From assembly GCA_949127685.1 (NCBI GenBank), contig CASBPW010000138.1, forward strand, positions 1 through 8,854: a DNA stretch of 8,854 nt. Direction: 5' to 3'. The notes under the pieces were generated by a model. The model was not told the DNA's origin. It saw only the letters and a list, made by a program, of their open reading frames with translations, and did no database searches. Source of the stretch: Candidatus Sivonenia alaskensis PMM_0068. GTDB taxonomy: Bacteria; Cyanobacteriota; Cyanobacteriia; Gloeobacterales; PMM-0068. Numbering within the stretch: position 1 is the stretch's first letter; each line of letters begins with the position of its first letter. The position numbers and the translations under genes were made by a program. Below, piece by piece: positions 1 through 5,219 of this stretch.

Positions 1-128
1 GCATACCCCTTTCCCGGCACGATAAAAAGTGGATAGACAAAATCATTGGGAGTCAGAACCGTTTCCCGGACCAATCGACGAAGGTTGGGATGCTGACGAA
101 GACGGCGGGGACGATTGATCGGAAACAT
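1..128 (-). CDS. hemB: Porphobilinogen synthase (delta-aminolevulinate dehydratase), N-terminal part, cut by window edge
   Basis: Only the first 42 codons are present; the gene continues leftward out of the window. HemB condenses two 5-aminolevulinate molecules to porphobilinogen in the cytoplasm, an early step to heme, chlorophyll and bilins. The visible start, MFPINRPRRLRQHPNLRRLV followed by RETVLTPNDFVYPLFIVPG, has the family's typical opening: an Arg-rich arm (RPRRLR), the RET-L segment, and the YPLF-V-G strand of the TIM-barrel entry. The catalytic lysines and metal site lie outside the window and cannot be checked. The ATG at 126-128 fits where family members begin, but no purine-rich ribosome binding site precedes it. 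It is transcribed divergently from the small gene at 348. Identification rests on the N-terminal match alone but is fairly secure. Confidence 0.88.
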   Translation of the reverse strand, partial: MFPINRPRRLRQHPNLRRLVRETVLTPNDFVYPLFIVPGKGY

Positions 129-155
129 AGCGGTAAGGTTGAGGAGCGGTAGTGC

Positions 156-161
156 ATTATA
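156..161 (-). promoter_or_regulatory. Probable -10 box of the hemB promoter
   Basis: A perfect TATAAT reads on the minus strand 27 bases upstream of the hemB ATG, which would give a short leader of roughly 20 bases. The -35 match is weak (TTATCC at 183-178, 16-base spacing), so an activator or a relaxed promoter may be involved. The -35 position falls in the left arm of the inverted repeat at 162-292. Inferred from position and consensus only. Confidence 0.5.
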
Positions 162-292
162 GGCATGGTTCAAATGAGGATAACACTTTTGGGAAAGTTC
201 AAAAGGCTAAAACCGATGATAGCTGTGGCAAAAATACCTAAACCTAATTGAGCAAAAGTGTTGCCCTCAAACTTGGTTTCTTGAACCATGCC
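162..292. repeat. Imperfect long inverted repeat between hemB and the DUF7219-like gene
   Basis: The outer arms are a perfect 12-bp match (GGCATGGTTCAA at 162-173, complement at 281-292). The inner arms match at 15 of 17 positions (175-191 with 253-269). An 11-base insertion separates inner and outer arms on the right side only, against 1 base on the left. The 61-base centre shows no strong internal pairing. No target-site duplication is obvious at the ends. It could be a decayed miniature element, a structured leader RNA, or a regulatory palindrome shared by the two divergent genes; the sequence does not decide. Confidence 0.5.
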
Positions 293-347
293 CAAGTCAG
301 GCTAGCTGGAGAGCGCTAAGATAAACTCGATGCTCCGATACCCTCTC

Positions 348-590
348 ATGACTATCAAAGATCAATTTCTCAATCCCCTTGCCTCATACCGGGGAGAGCC
401 TACGCTCACCGAATATATGTTCAATGCTAATTTGCAGGAATTTGCTAATAAGGTTGACCTCCTCTGCGCTCTGCAAACAGGGGGTAAGATCTCGGCCGAC
501 GATGCTTACGATGAGATTCGCAAACTGTGGAAAGAGCTGAAGCTCTCGAAACAGAACCTGCTCGAAGAGCCGCCGCCAACGGAGTCATAA
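348..590 (+). CDS. Small conserved cyanobacterial protein, DUF7219-like, function unknown
   Basis: An 80-residue soluble, mostly helical, charged protein with no signal peptide or membrane segment. I recognise the layout of a small family common in cyanobacteria: an N-terminal (M)T-KD-FL-P segment, then YRGE, then FNANLQEFA, a central CAL-TGGKIS segment, and a C-terminal K-LWKELK helix. Members have sometimes been mislabelled as isopropylmalate synthases, which this sequence does not support. I chose the ATG at 348 because family members begin at the MTIKDQF-like segment; an in-frame ATG at 330 would add six residues. A GGAGAG at 308-313 is too far from 348 to be a good ribosome site, so the start is not certain. 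It leads the cluster with sixA and hypE (38-base gap to sixA), which suggests but does not show a shared transcript. Confidence 0.75.
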   Translation: MTIKDQFLNPLASYRGEPTLTEYMFNANLQEFANKVDLLCALQTGGKISADDAYDEIRKLWKELKLSKQNLLEEPPPTES

Positions 591-628
591 CTGTATTCAT
601 AACCAGCTCTGGACTCAAGAGGTCGCCT

Positions 629-1132
629 ATGAAAACCCTATTGCTGCTACGTCATGCAAAATCGAGTCGGGATGATCCTGGATTGCCTGATTTCGACCGT
701 CCCCTTGCACCACGGGGCAGACAAGATGCTCCGAACATCGGGAAAGCACTCAAAAAGCGCAAACCCCTGCCGGATTTGATCATGGCCTCCCCGGCGGTTC
801 GGGCGAGAGAGACGATCGAGGCGGTTATCCAAGCAGCTAAACTTGATATCCAGCCCCAATTTGACGAAAGCATCTATGGTGCCTCTTCGGATGAATTGCT
901 CTCCCTTGTGCGCCGTCTGCCCAAAATTAGTTCCTGTGCTCTTCTGGTAGGGCACAATCCAGGGTTTGAAGAATTGCTCGGAAGACTGACGGGAGCCTAT
1001 GAACCGATGCCTACGGCGGGCTTGGCCTGTATAACGTTTCAGGTTGACCAGTGGAAAGATGTTCAAGATAAGGCCGGAAAGCTCGCCTGGTTGCTGGCTC
1101 CCAAGCAACTGGATGACAAAAGCGACCCTTGA
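629..1132 (+). CDS. sixA: SixA-type phosphohistidine phosphatase (histidine phosphatase superfamily)
   Basis: A 167-residue cytoplasmic protein of the short SixA branch of the histidine phosphatase (phosphoglycerate mutase-like) superfamily. Such enzymes remove phosphate through a phosphohistidine intermediate; in E. coli SixA acts on histidine phosphotransfer proteins, but the substrate here is unknown. Visible motifs are LLLLRHAKSS with the catalytic Arg8-His9, FDRPLAPRG (residues 22-30), ASPAVRARET (53-62), which supplies a phosphate-pocket Arg and an acidic residue, and VGHNPGFEEL (108-117) with the second catalytic His109. Length suits the family. An open frame extends upstream to 527, but the ATG at 629 is preferred: it starts exactly at the conserved strand and follows AAGAGG at 617-622 with a 6-base spacer. 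It ends 4 bases before the hypE start, so the two are probably co-transcribed. Confidence 0.88.
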   Translation: MKTLLLLRHAKSSRDDPGLPDFDRPLAPRGRQDAPNIGKALKKRKPLPDLIMASPAVRARETIEAVIQAAKLDIQPQFDESIYGASSDELLSLVRRLPKISSCALLVGHNPGFEELLGRLTGAYEPMPTAGLACITFQVDQWKDVQDKAGKLAWLLAPKQLDDKSDP

Positions 1133-1136
1133 GTTG

Positions 1137-2210
1137 ATGAAAGAAAACAAAGACTTTAGCGTGTCTTGTCCTATCCCGATTGAGCGTTATCCTCAGATTT
1201 TGATGGCGCATGGGGGGGGTGGCAAGTTGATGCATCAGTTGATTGAAGGGATGTTTGTGCCAACGTTTGGCAATGCAATGCTCAACGTCCGACATGATGC
1301 GGCAACAATGAATCTTCAAGGTGGAAGGTTTGCCTTTACAACCGATTCTTATGTCGTTCAACCGCTCTTTTTCCCCGGCGGAGATATTGGTTCTCTGGCG
1401 GTGAACGGTACGGTCAATGATTTGGCGATGGCTGGATCGCGCCCGCTCTATCTCAGTGCCGGATTCATCTTGGAAGAAGGGTTACTGATGGAGACGCTTT
1501 GGCGGGTCGTGCAATCGATGCAGCAAGCCGCCCAGAAGGCTAAGGTTCAGATCATCACGGGCGATACCAAGGTGGTAGAGCGAGGCAAAGGCGATGGCAT
1601 CTTTATCAACACCGCTGGCATTGGGAGGGTCGAACATACGCAACCGTGTCTGGCAGGCGCCGAGATAGCGCCTCAACGTGTTCAGCCAGGGGATGTTTTG
1701 TTGCTTAATGGAGATATCGGGCGTCATGGCATGGCGATCATGGCTGTTCGAGAGGGATTAGCTTTCGAGAACACGATTGAAAGTGATTCAGCTCCCCTAG
1801 CAAGTCTGGTATTAGAACTACTGGCTGAGGGAATCACCATTCACTGCATGCGAGACTTGACTCGTGGTGGGTTGGCAAGTGCTTTGAATGAAATTGCTGA
1901 GGCTGCGGGAATCACGATCACGATGGATGAAAGCCGCATCCCTGTGCGTGAAGATGTCCAGGGAGCCTGTGAAATTCTGGGCTTAGATCCTCTCTATGTC
2001 GCCAATGAGGGAAGATTCATTGCTTTTGTGCCGGAGGCTGAGGGGGAAAGGGCTCTGGCGATCCTTCGTTCCGATCCCTTAGGGGCAGAGGCGTGCATCA
2101 TAGGCCGCGTAGAAGCAAAACAGAGTGCCCTTGTGACGATGCGCAATCGGATTGGTACGCGTCGCATTATCGATATGTTGAGTGGGGAGCAATTACCACG
2201 TATTTGCTGA
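1137..2210 (+). CDS. hypE: Hydrogenase maturation protein HypE (carbamoyl dehydratase)
   Basis: HypE takes the carbamoyl group from HypF onto its C-terminal cysteine, dehydrates it with ATP to a thiocyanate, and hands cyanide to the HypC-HypD complex for the Fe(CN)2CO centre of [NiFe] hydrogenases. The 357-residue product has the full family layout. The PurM-like N-terminal domain carries AHGGGGK (24-30), FTTDSYVVQP (67-76), NGTVNDLAMAG (90-100) and ITGDTKVV (140-147). The PurM C-terminal domain carries NGDIGRHG (191-198) and MRDLTRGGLASALNE (238-252). The protein ends in PRIC with the acceptor Cys357 as last residue, so the enzyme looks intact. The ATG at 1137 is chosen over upstream in-frame starts inside sixA. 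Gap to sixA is 4 bases. No other hyp gene and no hydrogenase subunit is in the window. Confidence 0.96.
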   Translation: MKENKDFSVSCPIPIERYPQILMAHGGGGKLMHQLIEGMFVPTFGNAMLNVRHDAATMNLQGGRFAFTTDSYVVQPLFFPGGDIGSLAVNGTVNDLAMAGSRPLYLSAGFILEEGLLMETLWRVVQSMQQAAQKAKVQIITGDTKVVERGKGDGIFINTAGIGRVEHTQPCLAGAEIAPQRVQPGDVLLLNGDIGRHGMAIMAVREGLAFENTIESDSAPLASLVLELLAEGITIHCMRDLTRGGLASALNEIAEAAGITITMDESRIPVREDVQGACEILGLDPLYVANEGRFIAFVPEAEGERALAILRSDPLGAEACIIGRVEAKQSALVTMRNRIGTRRIIDMLSGEQLPRIC

Positions 2211-2397
2211 AGAAGGGGCCCTCGCACTAGAAAGGCTATAGAATCTTCAGGCCATAAACCCAAAGACAGGGCATAAAATCCAATACAGGCAAAGGGCCGG
2301 AACTGACAACCTGGAGTCAAGATCATGGCTTCCACTCATAACTCTTAAGAACTTCTTTGCTTCAGAGAAGCCGGGATCAAATCCCTGGTAGGGTTGG

Positions 2398-3483
2398 GTG
2401 TCTTCAATATCCTGGGATAGGCCCCTTTCCCCCTTGAGCACTTTACTTTCTGAACTTCCCCTTAGCAAACGGGTGGAAGCAACCGTGAGATTGGTACAAC
2501 GCCGAGGCTACGCCATACCGCTCAAAACCTTGTCGGAGTGGCTTATGGGCGGAGCTGAACCGGAAGAGCGCGTATATGCAGCGGTCTTGCAGAATAAAAA
2601 CCTGGCCATCAGCTCTGGTTTGGTGCATTCCCACCATTTTTCGCCCGAACGGCTTACTAAATCCCTTCAGCGCCAGGCTCTCCATGGTGAACACCAAAAA
2701 CAGTACTGGAAAGAGGTGGAGCGCTATGTGCGGGAACTTGTGCAAAATACTCCTCAGATTCGTGCCGTCTGTTTAGCCGGATCGATGAGTGCTGGAGGGT
2801 TTGTCCATTCTGATGATGTGGATTTCAATTTGTTTGTAGAACCAGGAACTCTGTACACAAGCTATCTTCAGGCGAATATGCAGGCCCTTGGTTTTTCACT
2901 GCGTCATCGTCATCGTCCTACGGATGCCCATACCCAACGGCCTCTTCTCCCTAAATTGATGAGTATCAATGTGATCTGGACAGCCGATCAAGTGCAGCCT
3001 TTTACACGGCATGACAGTGCGATGGCACTAGAGATTTTCTTGAGTAGACCGCTTTGGGGGGAAAGCTATTTCAGAGCAGTCCTAGACCATAACCTTTGGC
3101 TGAAGGAATACTTTCCTCAGTTATTTGAACCGAAACCATCCAAATCGATCATCACTATTCCCATCCTCAGACAAACGGCTCGTCCTCCCAACCCGTTGCT
3201 CGAACAAGCCAGTCGCCTTTTGACCTACAGTGCCTGGAGATGGGTGATGTGGACACGGAGGCATAATCCAGAAGCTTTGGCCCGTGTAGCCCATATCCGT
3301 CGTTGCCAGAGCCCCTATGGTCTTTTCCAAGAAAGAACCCCCAACACTAAGCCGCTGAGGGTACCTGGACATAATAAAAGGGTTGGGTCAGAGTCTCACT
3401 CACAAGAGACTATTCTTCCTGGCGGCATAAATGTGAGAAGCAAAAGCCACAATGCAGAGAACAGGGACTACCAGAGTATGTAG
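2398..3483 (+). CDS. Predicted nucleotidyltransferase-fold protein, substrate unknown
   Basis: A 361-residue soluble protein. The centre has a DNA polymerase beta-type nucleotidyltransferase signature: LAGSMSAGGFVHSDDVDFNLFV, with Gly128-Ser129, then Asp140 and Asp142 ten residues on as the likely metal pair. The third carboxylate is unclear: the strand MSINVIW (188-194) has Asn191 where Asp would be common. Residues 20-120 are helical, with a basic LSKRVEATVRLVQRRGYAIP stretch that may be a winged-helix-like domain; residues 205-310 are a helical C-terminal region. The start is GTG at 2398, the first start codon after an in-frame TAG at 2389; GGTAGGG lies just upstream but rather close. The last ~50 residues read across the 3' end of the opposing cytochrome gene (84-base overlap) and look unlike folded protein. 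The substrate is not predictable; antitoxin-like, tRNA- or small-molecule-modifying roles are all possible. Confidence 0.7.
   Translation: MSSISWDRPLSPLSTLLSELPLSKRVEATVRLVQRRGYAIPLKTLSEWLMGGAEPEERVYAAVLQNKNLAISSGLVHSHHFSPERLTKSLQRQALHGEHQKQYWKEVERYVRELVQNTPQIRAVCLAGSMSAGGFVHSDDVDFNLFVEPGTLYTSYLQANMQALGFSLRHRHRPTDAHTQRPLLPKLMSINVIWTADQVQPFTRHDSAMALEIFLSRPLWGESYFRAVLDHNLWLKEYFPQLFEPKPSKSIITIPILRQTARPPNPLLEQASRLLTYSAWRWVMWTRRHNPEALARVAHIRRCQSPYGLFQERTPNTKPLRVPGHNKRVGSESHSQETILPGGINVRSKSHNAENRDYQSM
3392..3411 (-). terminator. Possible short hairpin at the 3' end of the cytochrome b6-like gene
   Basis: AGTCTC (3392-3397) and GAGACT (3406-3411) form a perfect 6-bp stem with an 8-base loop that contains the cytochrome stop codon. 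On the minus strand the T-rich run comes only about 11 bases after the stem, so this is at best a weak terminator. It lies inside the overlapping nucleotidyltransferase frame. Confidence 0.25.
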
Positions 3484-3987
3484 CCAGTTGATGCGCACTA
3501 CGGTTTGTGGATTGACCGTTGGTCCATTTAGCAAAAAGTTTTGGATAACCGGACCGAGAACAGGCACTTCTCCAAAGAGCTTGGCTTCAATGACCAAGCG
3601 CCAGTAAGCATTCTGGTCCATCGGCAAGTAGTAGCCCGTTACATTCGCTCCCAAAAGCGCCAAACCTACCGCAAGACCAGACCACCAGAGCCAGCGGGCG
3701 TTTCCCCGGTACGCTCCAAACCAGTAGGCCACAGCCGTGAAAAGCATGCTGGTAATCAAGGTCAAAGAAGAGGCCCACCAGTGAATGCCTCGGATCAGCC
3801 ATCCCGCATTCAACTCATTCGTAATCATTTGTGTAGAAGAATGGGCTTGGGTCAGAGCGGGAACGAAGTTAGCGGACAACAATAGCCCAGTAATCATAGC
3901 CAGGGTAAAGAAGGTAGCCGTAGATGCTGCCAGCATAGGAACCGCACGACGGAAGCCCTTGGAAATCTGAGGCGAGGAAGCAATCAT
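3400..3987 (-). CDS. Divergent stand-alone cytochrome b6-like membrane protein lacking one heme-ligand histidine
   Basis: A 195-residue integral membrane protein matching the N-terminal four-helix half of cytochrome b. Helices lie near residues 16-41 (A), 68-92 (B), 98-121 (C) and 166-189 (D). The likeness to cytochrome b6 is clear: MITNELNAGWLIRGIHWW before helix B, TGYYLPMDQNAYW after helix C, VPVLGPVIQNFL and WLHTLVVP before helix D. In b6, pairs of His from helices B and D hold two hemes, spaced 14 and 15 residues apart. Here His69, His170 and His185 align, but position 83 (helix B) is Phe. Met18 stands where b6 has the heme-c(n) cysteine, and Ala20 replaces a helix-A glycine. It may therefore bind one b heme, or a second one unusually. 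No Rieske or subunit IV gene is adjacent. The ATG at 3987 lacks a clear ribosome site but gives a complete helix A. Confidence 0.82.
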   Translation of the reverse strand: MIASSPQISKGFRRAVPMLAASTATFFTLAMITGLLLSANFVPALTQAHSSTQMITNELNAGWLIRGIHWWASSLTLITSMLFTAVAYWFGAYRGNARWLWWSGLAVGLALLGANVTGYYLPMDQNAYWRLVIEAKLFGEVPVLGPVIQNFLLNGPTVNPQTVVRINWLHTLVVPVLCIVAFASHIYAARKNSLL

Positions 3988-4091
3988 TGGTAAAACTTTA
4001 CATTTCTTGACCCACTGTAACGTTTTATCTCAGGTTCGGCAAACATATCTTTAAACGAAATTCGTAGAAAATCACGTGAAAGAAGCTAGAT

Positions 4092-4120
4092 AGCAAGCAA
4101 CGCTCCTTGCTTTTTATTTA
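4092..4120 (+). terminator. Intrinsic-terminator-like hairpin reading rightward
   Basis: AGCAAG (4092-4097) pairs with CTTGCT (4106-4111) around an 8-base loop and runs straight into TTTTATTTA, the pattern of a plus-strand intrinsic terminator. No plus-strand gene lies between 3484 and here, so it would stop transcripts reading antisense through the cytochrome gene. The T-run also abuts the larger hairpin at 4119-4160. Confidence 0.4.
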
Positions 4121-4160
4121 GACCTGAAAGAACCCGGCCTACCGGGTTCTTTCAGGTCTA
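4119..4160 (-). terminator. Perfect 19-bp hairpin directly after the lipoprotein gene
   Basis: The arms 4119-4137 and 4142-4160 are exact complements around a 4-base loop. The outermost three bases of the right arm are the TAG stop codon of the lipoprotein on the minus strand. The position suggests a transcription end or an mRNA 3' stabiliser between the lipoprotein and cytochrome genes. Downstream on the minus strand the sequence is A-rich (AAATAAAAAG) rather than U-rich, so it is not a classic intrinsic terminator. Termination without a U-tract, or 3'-end protection, is inference. Confidence 0.55.
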
Positions 4161-4337
4161 TTGCTGCGGTGGAGCTTCTGAGGGAGCAACGGGAGGAGCT
4201 GTTTGTTCTTGTTTGGGCGGGGTGTTGTACTTTTTGGCATCTTCTAAGTTTGGCTGATTATTAGCACAGGCAGTCAGTATGGCACTTGTTCCCAAGGCCA
4301 AAAGAAGGGCCAATTGATGACGAGTCTTCGCAGACAT
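4158..4337 (-). CDS. Small proline-rich lipoprotein, function unknown
   Basis: The product has 59 residues. The N-terminus MSAKTRHQ is followed by a hydrophobic stretch (LALLLALGTSAI) and a lipobox LTAC, with Cys24 as the predicted lipidated residue after signal peptidase II cleavage. The mature part is about 36 residues: an N-terminal NNQPNLEDAKKYN segment, then a disordered tail rich in Pro, Gln and Ala (PPKQEQTAPP, APSEAPPQQ). It would sit on a membrane surface in the cell envelope. An open frame continues upstream to 4472, but the ATG at 4337 is preferred: it begins the signal peptide and has AGGAG with a fitting spacer just upstream. The stop codon lies inside the perfect hairpin at 4119-4160. 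It lies between rbfA and the cytochrome b6-like gene on the same strand. No specific family recognised. Confidence 0.72.
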   Translation of the reverse strand: MSAKTRHQLALLLALGTSAILTACANNQPNLEDAKKYNTPPKQEQTAPPVAPSEAPPQQ

Positions 4338-4443
4338 AAATGATTCTCCTAATACGAGGTCCGTAGCACCTTGCAGAACCGTTTCAGTAGAGCATAGTAG
4401 CAAACCGCCTAGATGGTTCACTGTCTGTGCCCTTAGTGAGTGG

Positions 4444-4472
4444 ATTATTCCGTTAGAACGGTATTTGGGCAA
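4444..4472 (-). promoter_or_regulatory. Candidate promoter for the lipoprotein gene
   Basis: Reading on the minus strand, TTGCCC (4472-4467) and AATAAT (4449-4444) are separated by exactly 17 bases, matching 4 of 6 and 5 of 6 bases of the -35 and -10 consensus. It would give a leader of about 100 bases before the lipoprotein ATG. It lies just after the rbfA stop, so the lipoprotein need not depend on rbfA transcription. Confidence 0.4.
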
Positions 4473-4495
4473 GAAAAAGTAACAAAGCGTGAAAT

Positions 4496-4903
4496 TTAGG
4501 GTGTTTCTACTTCATCCGCTACTTCTTCGGATGATTCTTCTGAAGCCATGGGTTCGTCTTTATTGAGGCGACTGAGCAGCGTAAGAATCCGGTCTCCCCG
4601 CTCCAAAGAAATATCCTGTTCAAAAATCACTTCTGGCGTGTGACGCATCCGGATCCGCTTGCCAATCTCAGAACGAACATAGCCTCTCGCGGAGTTTAGC
4701 CCAGCCATAGCCTGAGCTTGTACCTCTGGAGTGCCGTAGATGCTGACAAAAATTCTTGCCTGACCCAAGTCGCGGGGCACTTCCACTCTGGTAATGCTCA
4801 CCATACCCGCCCCGACTCGGATATCTTTGATGCCTCTAAGGAGCAAGTCTGAAACTTCCTGCTTGATCAGTTCACTGACACGTTCTGTGCGGAATGTCTT
4901 CAT
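4496..4903 (-). CDS. rbfA: 30S ribosome-binding factor A
   Basis: RbfA is a small KH-type RNA-binding protein that helps the last steps of 30S subunit maturation, around processing of the 16S rRNA 5' end; in E. coli it is needed for growth in the cold. The 135-residue product shows the family hallmarks: the helix RVSELIKQEVSDLLLRGIKD (8-27), strand VGAGMVSITRVEV (30-42), strand ARIFVSIYG (49-57), the kinked-helix segment AGLNSARGYVRSEIGKRIRMR (67-87) with the Ala-x-Gly kink at 72-74, and TPEVIFEQD-SLERG (89-103). The wording of these segments is of the cyanobacterial type. Residues 115-135 form an acidic, Glu-rich tail (SEESSEEVADEVE) that is probably disordered. The ATG at 4903 follows AGGAG at 4917-4913 with a 9-base spacer. 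No infB or nusA neighbours it, unlike many bacteria. Confidence 0.95.
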   Translation of the reverse strand: MKTFRTERVSELIKQEVSDLLLRGIKDIRVGAGMVSITRVEVPRDLGQARIFVSIYGTPEVQAQAMAGLNSARGYVRSEIGKRIRMRHTPEVIFEQDISLERGDRILTLLSRLNKDEPMASEESSEEVADEVETP

Positions 4904-5219
4904 GATTCTCTTCTCCTCTTAGCTAGATGTCGAAAGACATCATTCAGCTTCTCTATTCTGAAGCTTCTAATCCCCAAATGCGTATGCTGACGAAAATATC
5001 TTCTTCCTTGGTCTTGTATAACTTGGGAATGTCGCTTATGAACGAAGAGCTTCGGCTTAAGCGAGTGGTGCTCCTCTGCTTAGAGCAATTGTGCTCGTTC
5101 ACTGCACTTAGTTTGTGCGATTCATCTCGATGGCCCCTTGCACTCTGGGTGTCATGAAATTAGATCCTAAAGAAGTGGGCCATAGTATAGGATAGATTTT
5201 CAGCGTTTGTGAACTATCT
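4904..5219. other. Structured divergent gap between rbfA and argD, no gene recognised
   Basis: The gap holds no convincing gene. A plus-strand open frame at 4927-5157 has no ribosome site and no recognisable protein pattern. Several inverted repeats are visible: GATGTC-GAAA-GACATC (4926-4941), AGCTTC-N8-GAAGCT (4946-4965), GAGCA-ATTG-TGCTC (5083-5096), and an outer pair GAACGA/TCGTTC (5040-5045 with 5095-5100). The first two would sit in the rbfA leader just upstream of its ribosome site. No promoter for either gene matches consensus well; TTGCAC at 5138-5143 followed 17 bases later by TAGATC is the best weak candidate for argD. Confidence 0.4.

Noticed and set aside
647..1150. Minus-strand open frame of 167 codons
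   Set aside because: Antisense shadow of sixA, whose catalytic motifs are clear.
2311..2397. tRNA-like T-arm (GGGATCAAATCCC) before the nucleotidyltransferase gene
   Set aside because: No matching acceptor stem, D-arm or 7-base anticodon loop could be found at proper distances, and base 54 is A rather than T.
3541..3885. Plus-strand open frame of 114 codons
   Set aside because: It lies wholly antisense to the cytochrome b6-like gene, whose helices and b6 motifs are convincing, and it has no recognisable protein features.
4927..5157. Plus-strand open frame of 76 codons in the rbfA-argD gap
   Set aside because: No ribosome site, starts inside a hairpin, and the protein has no recognisable pattern; it is most simply chance in a 316-base gap.
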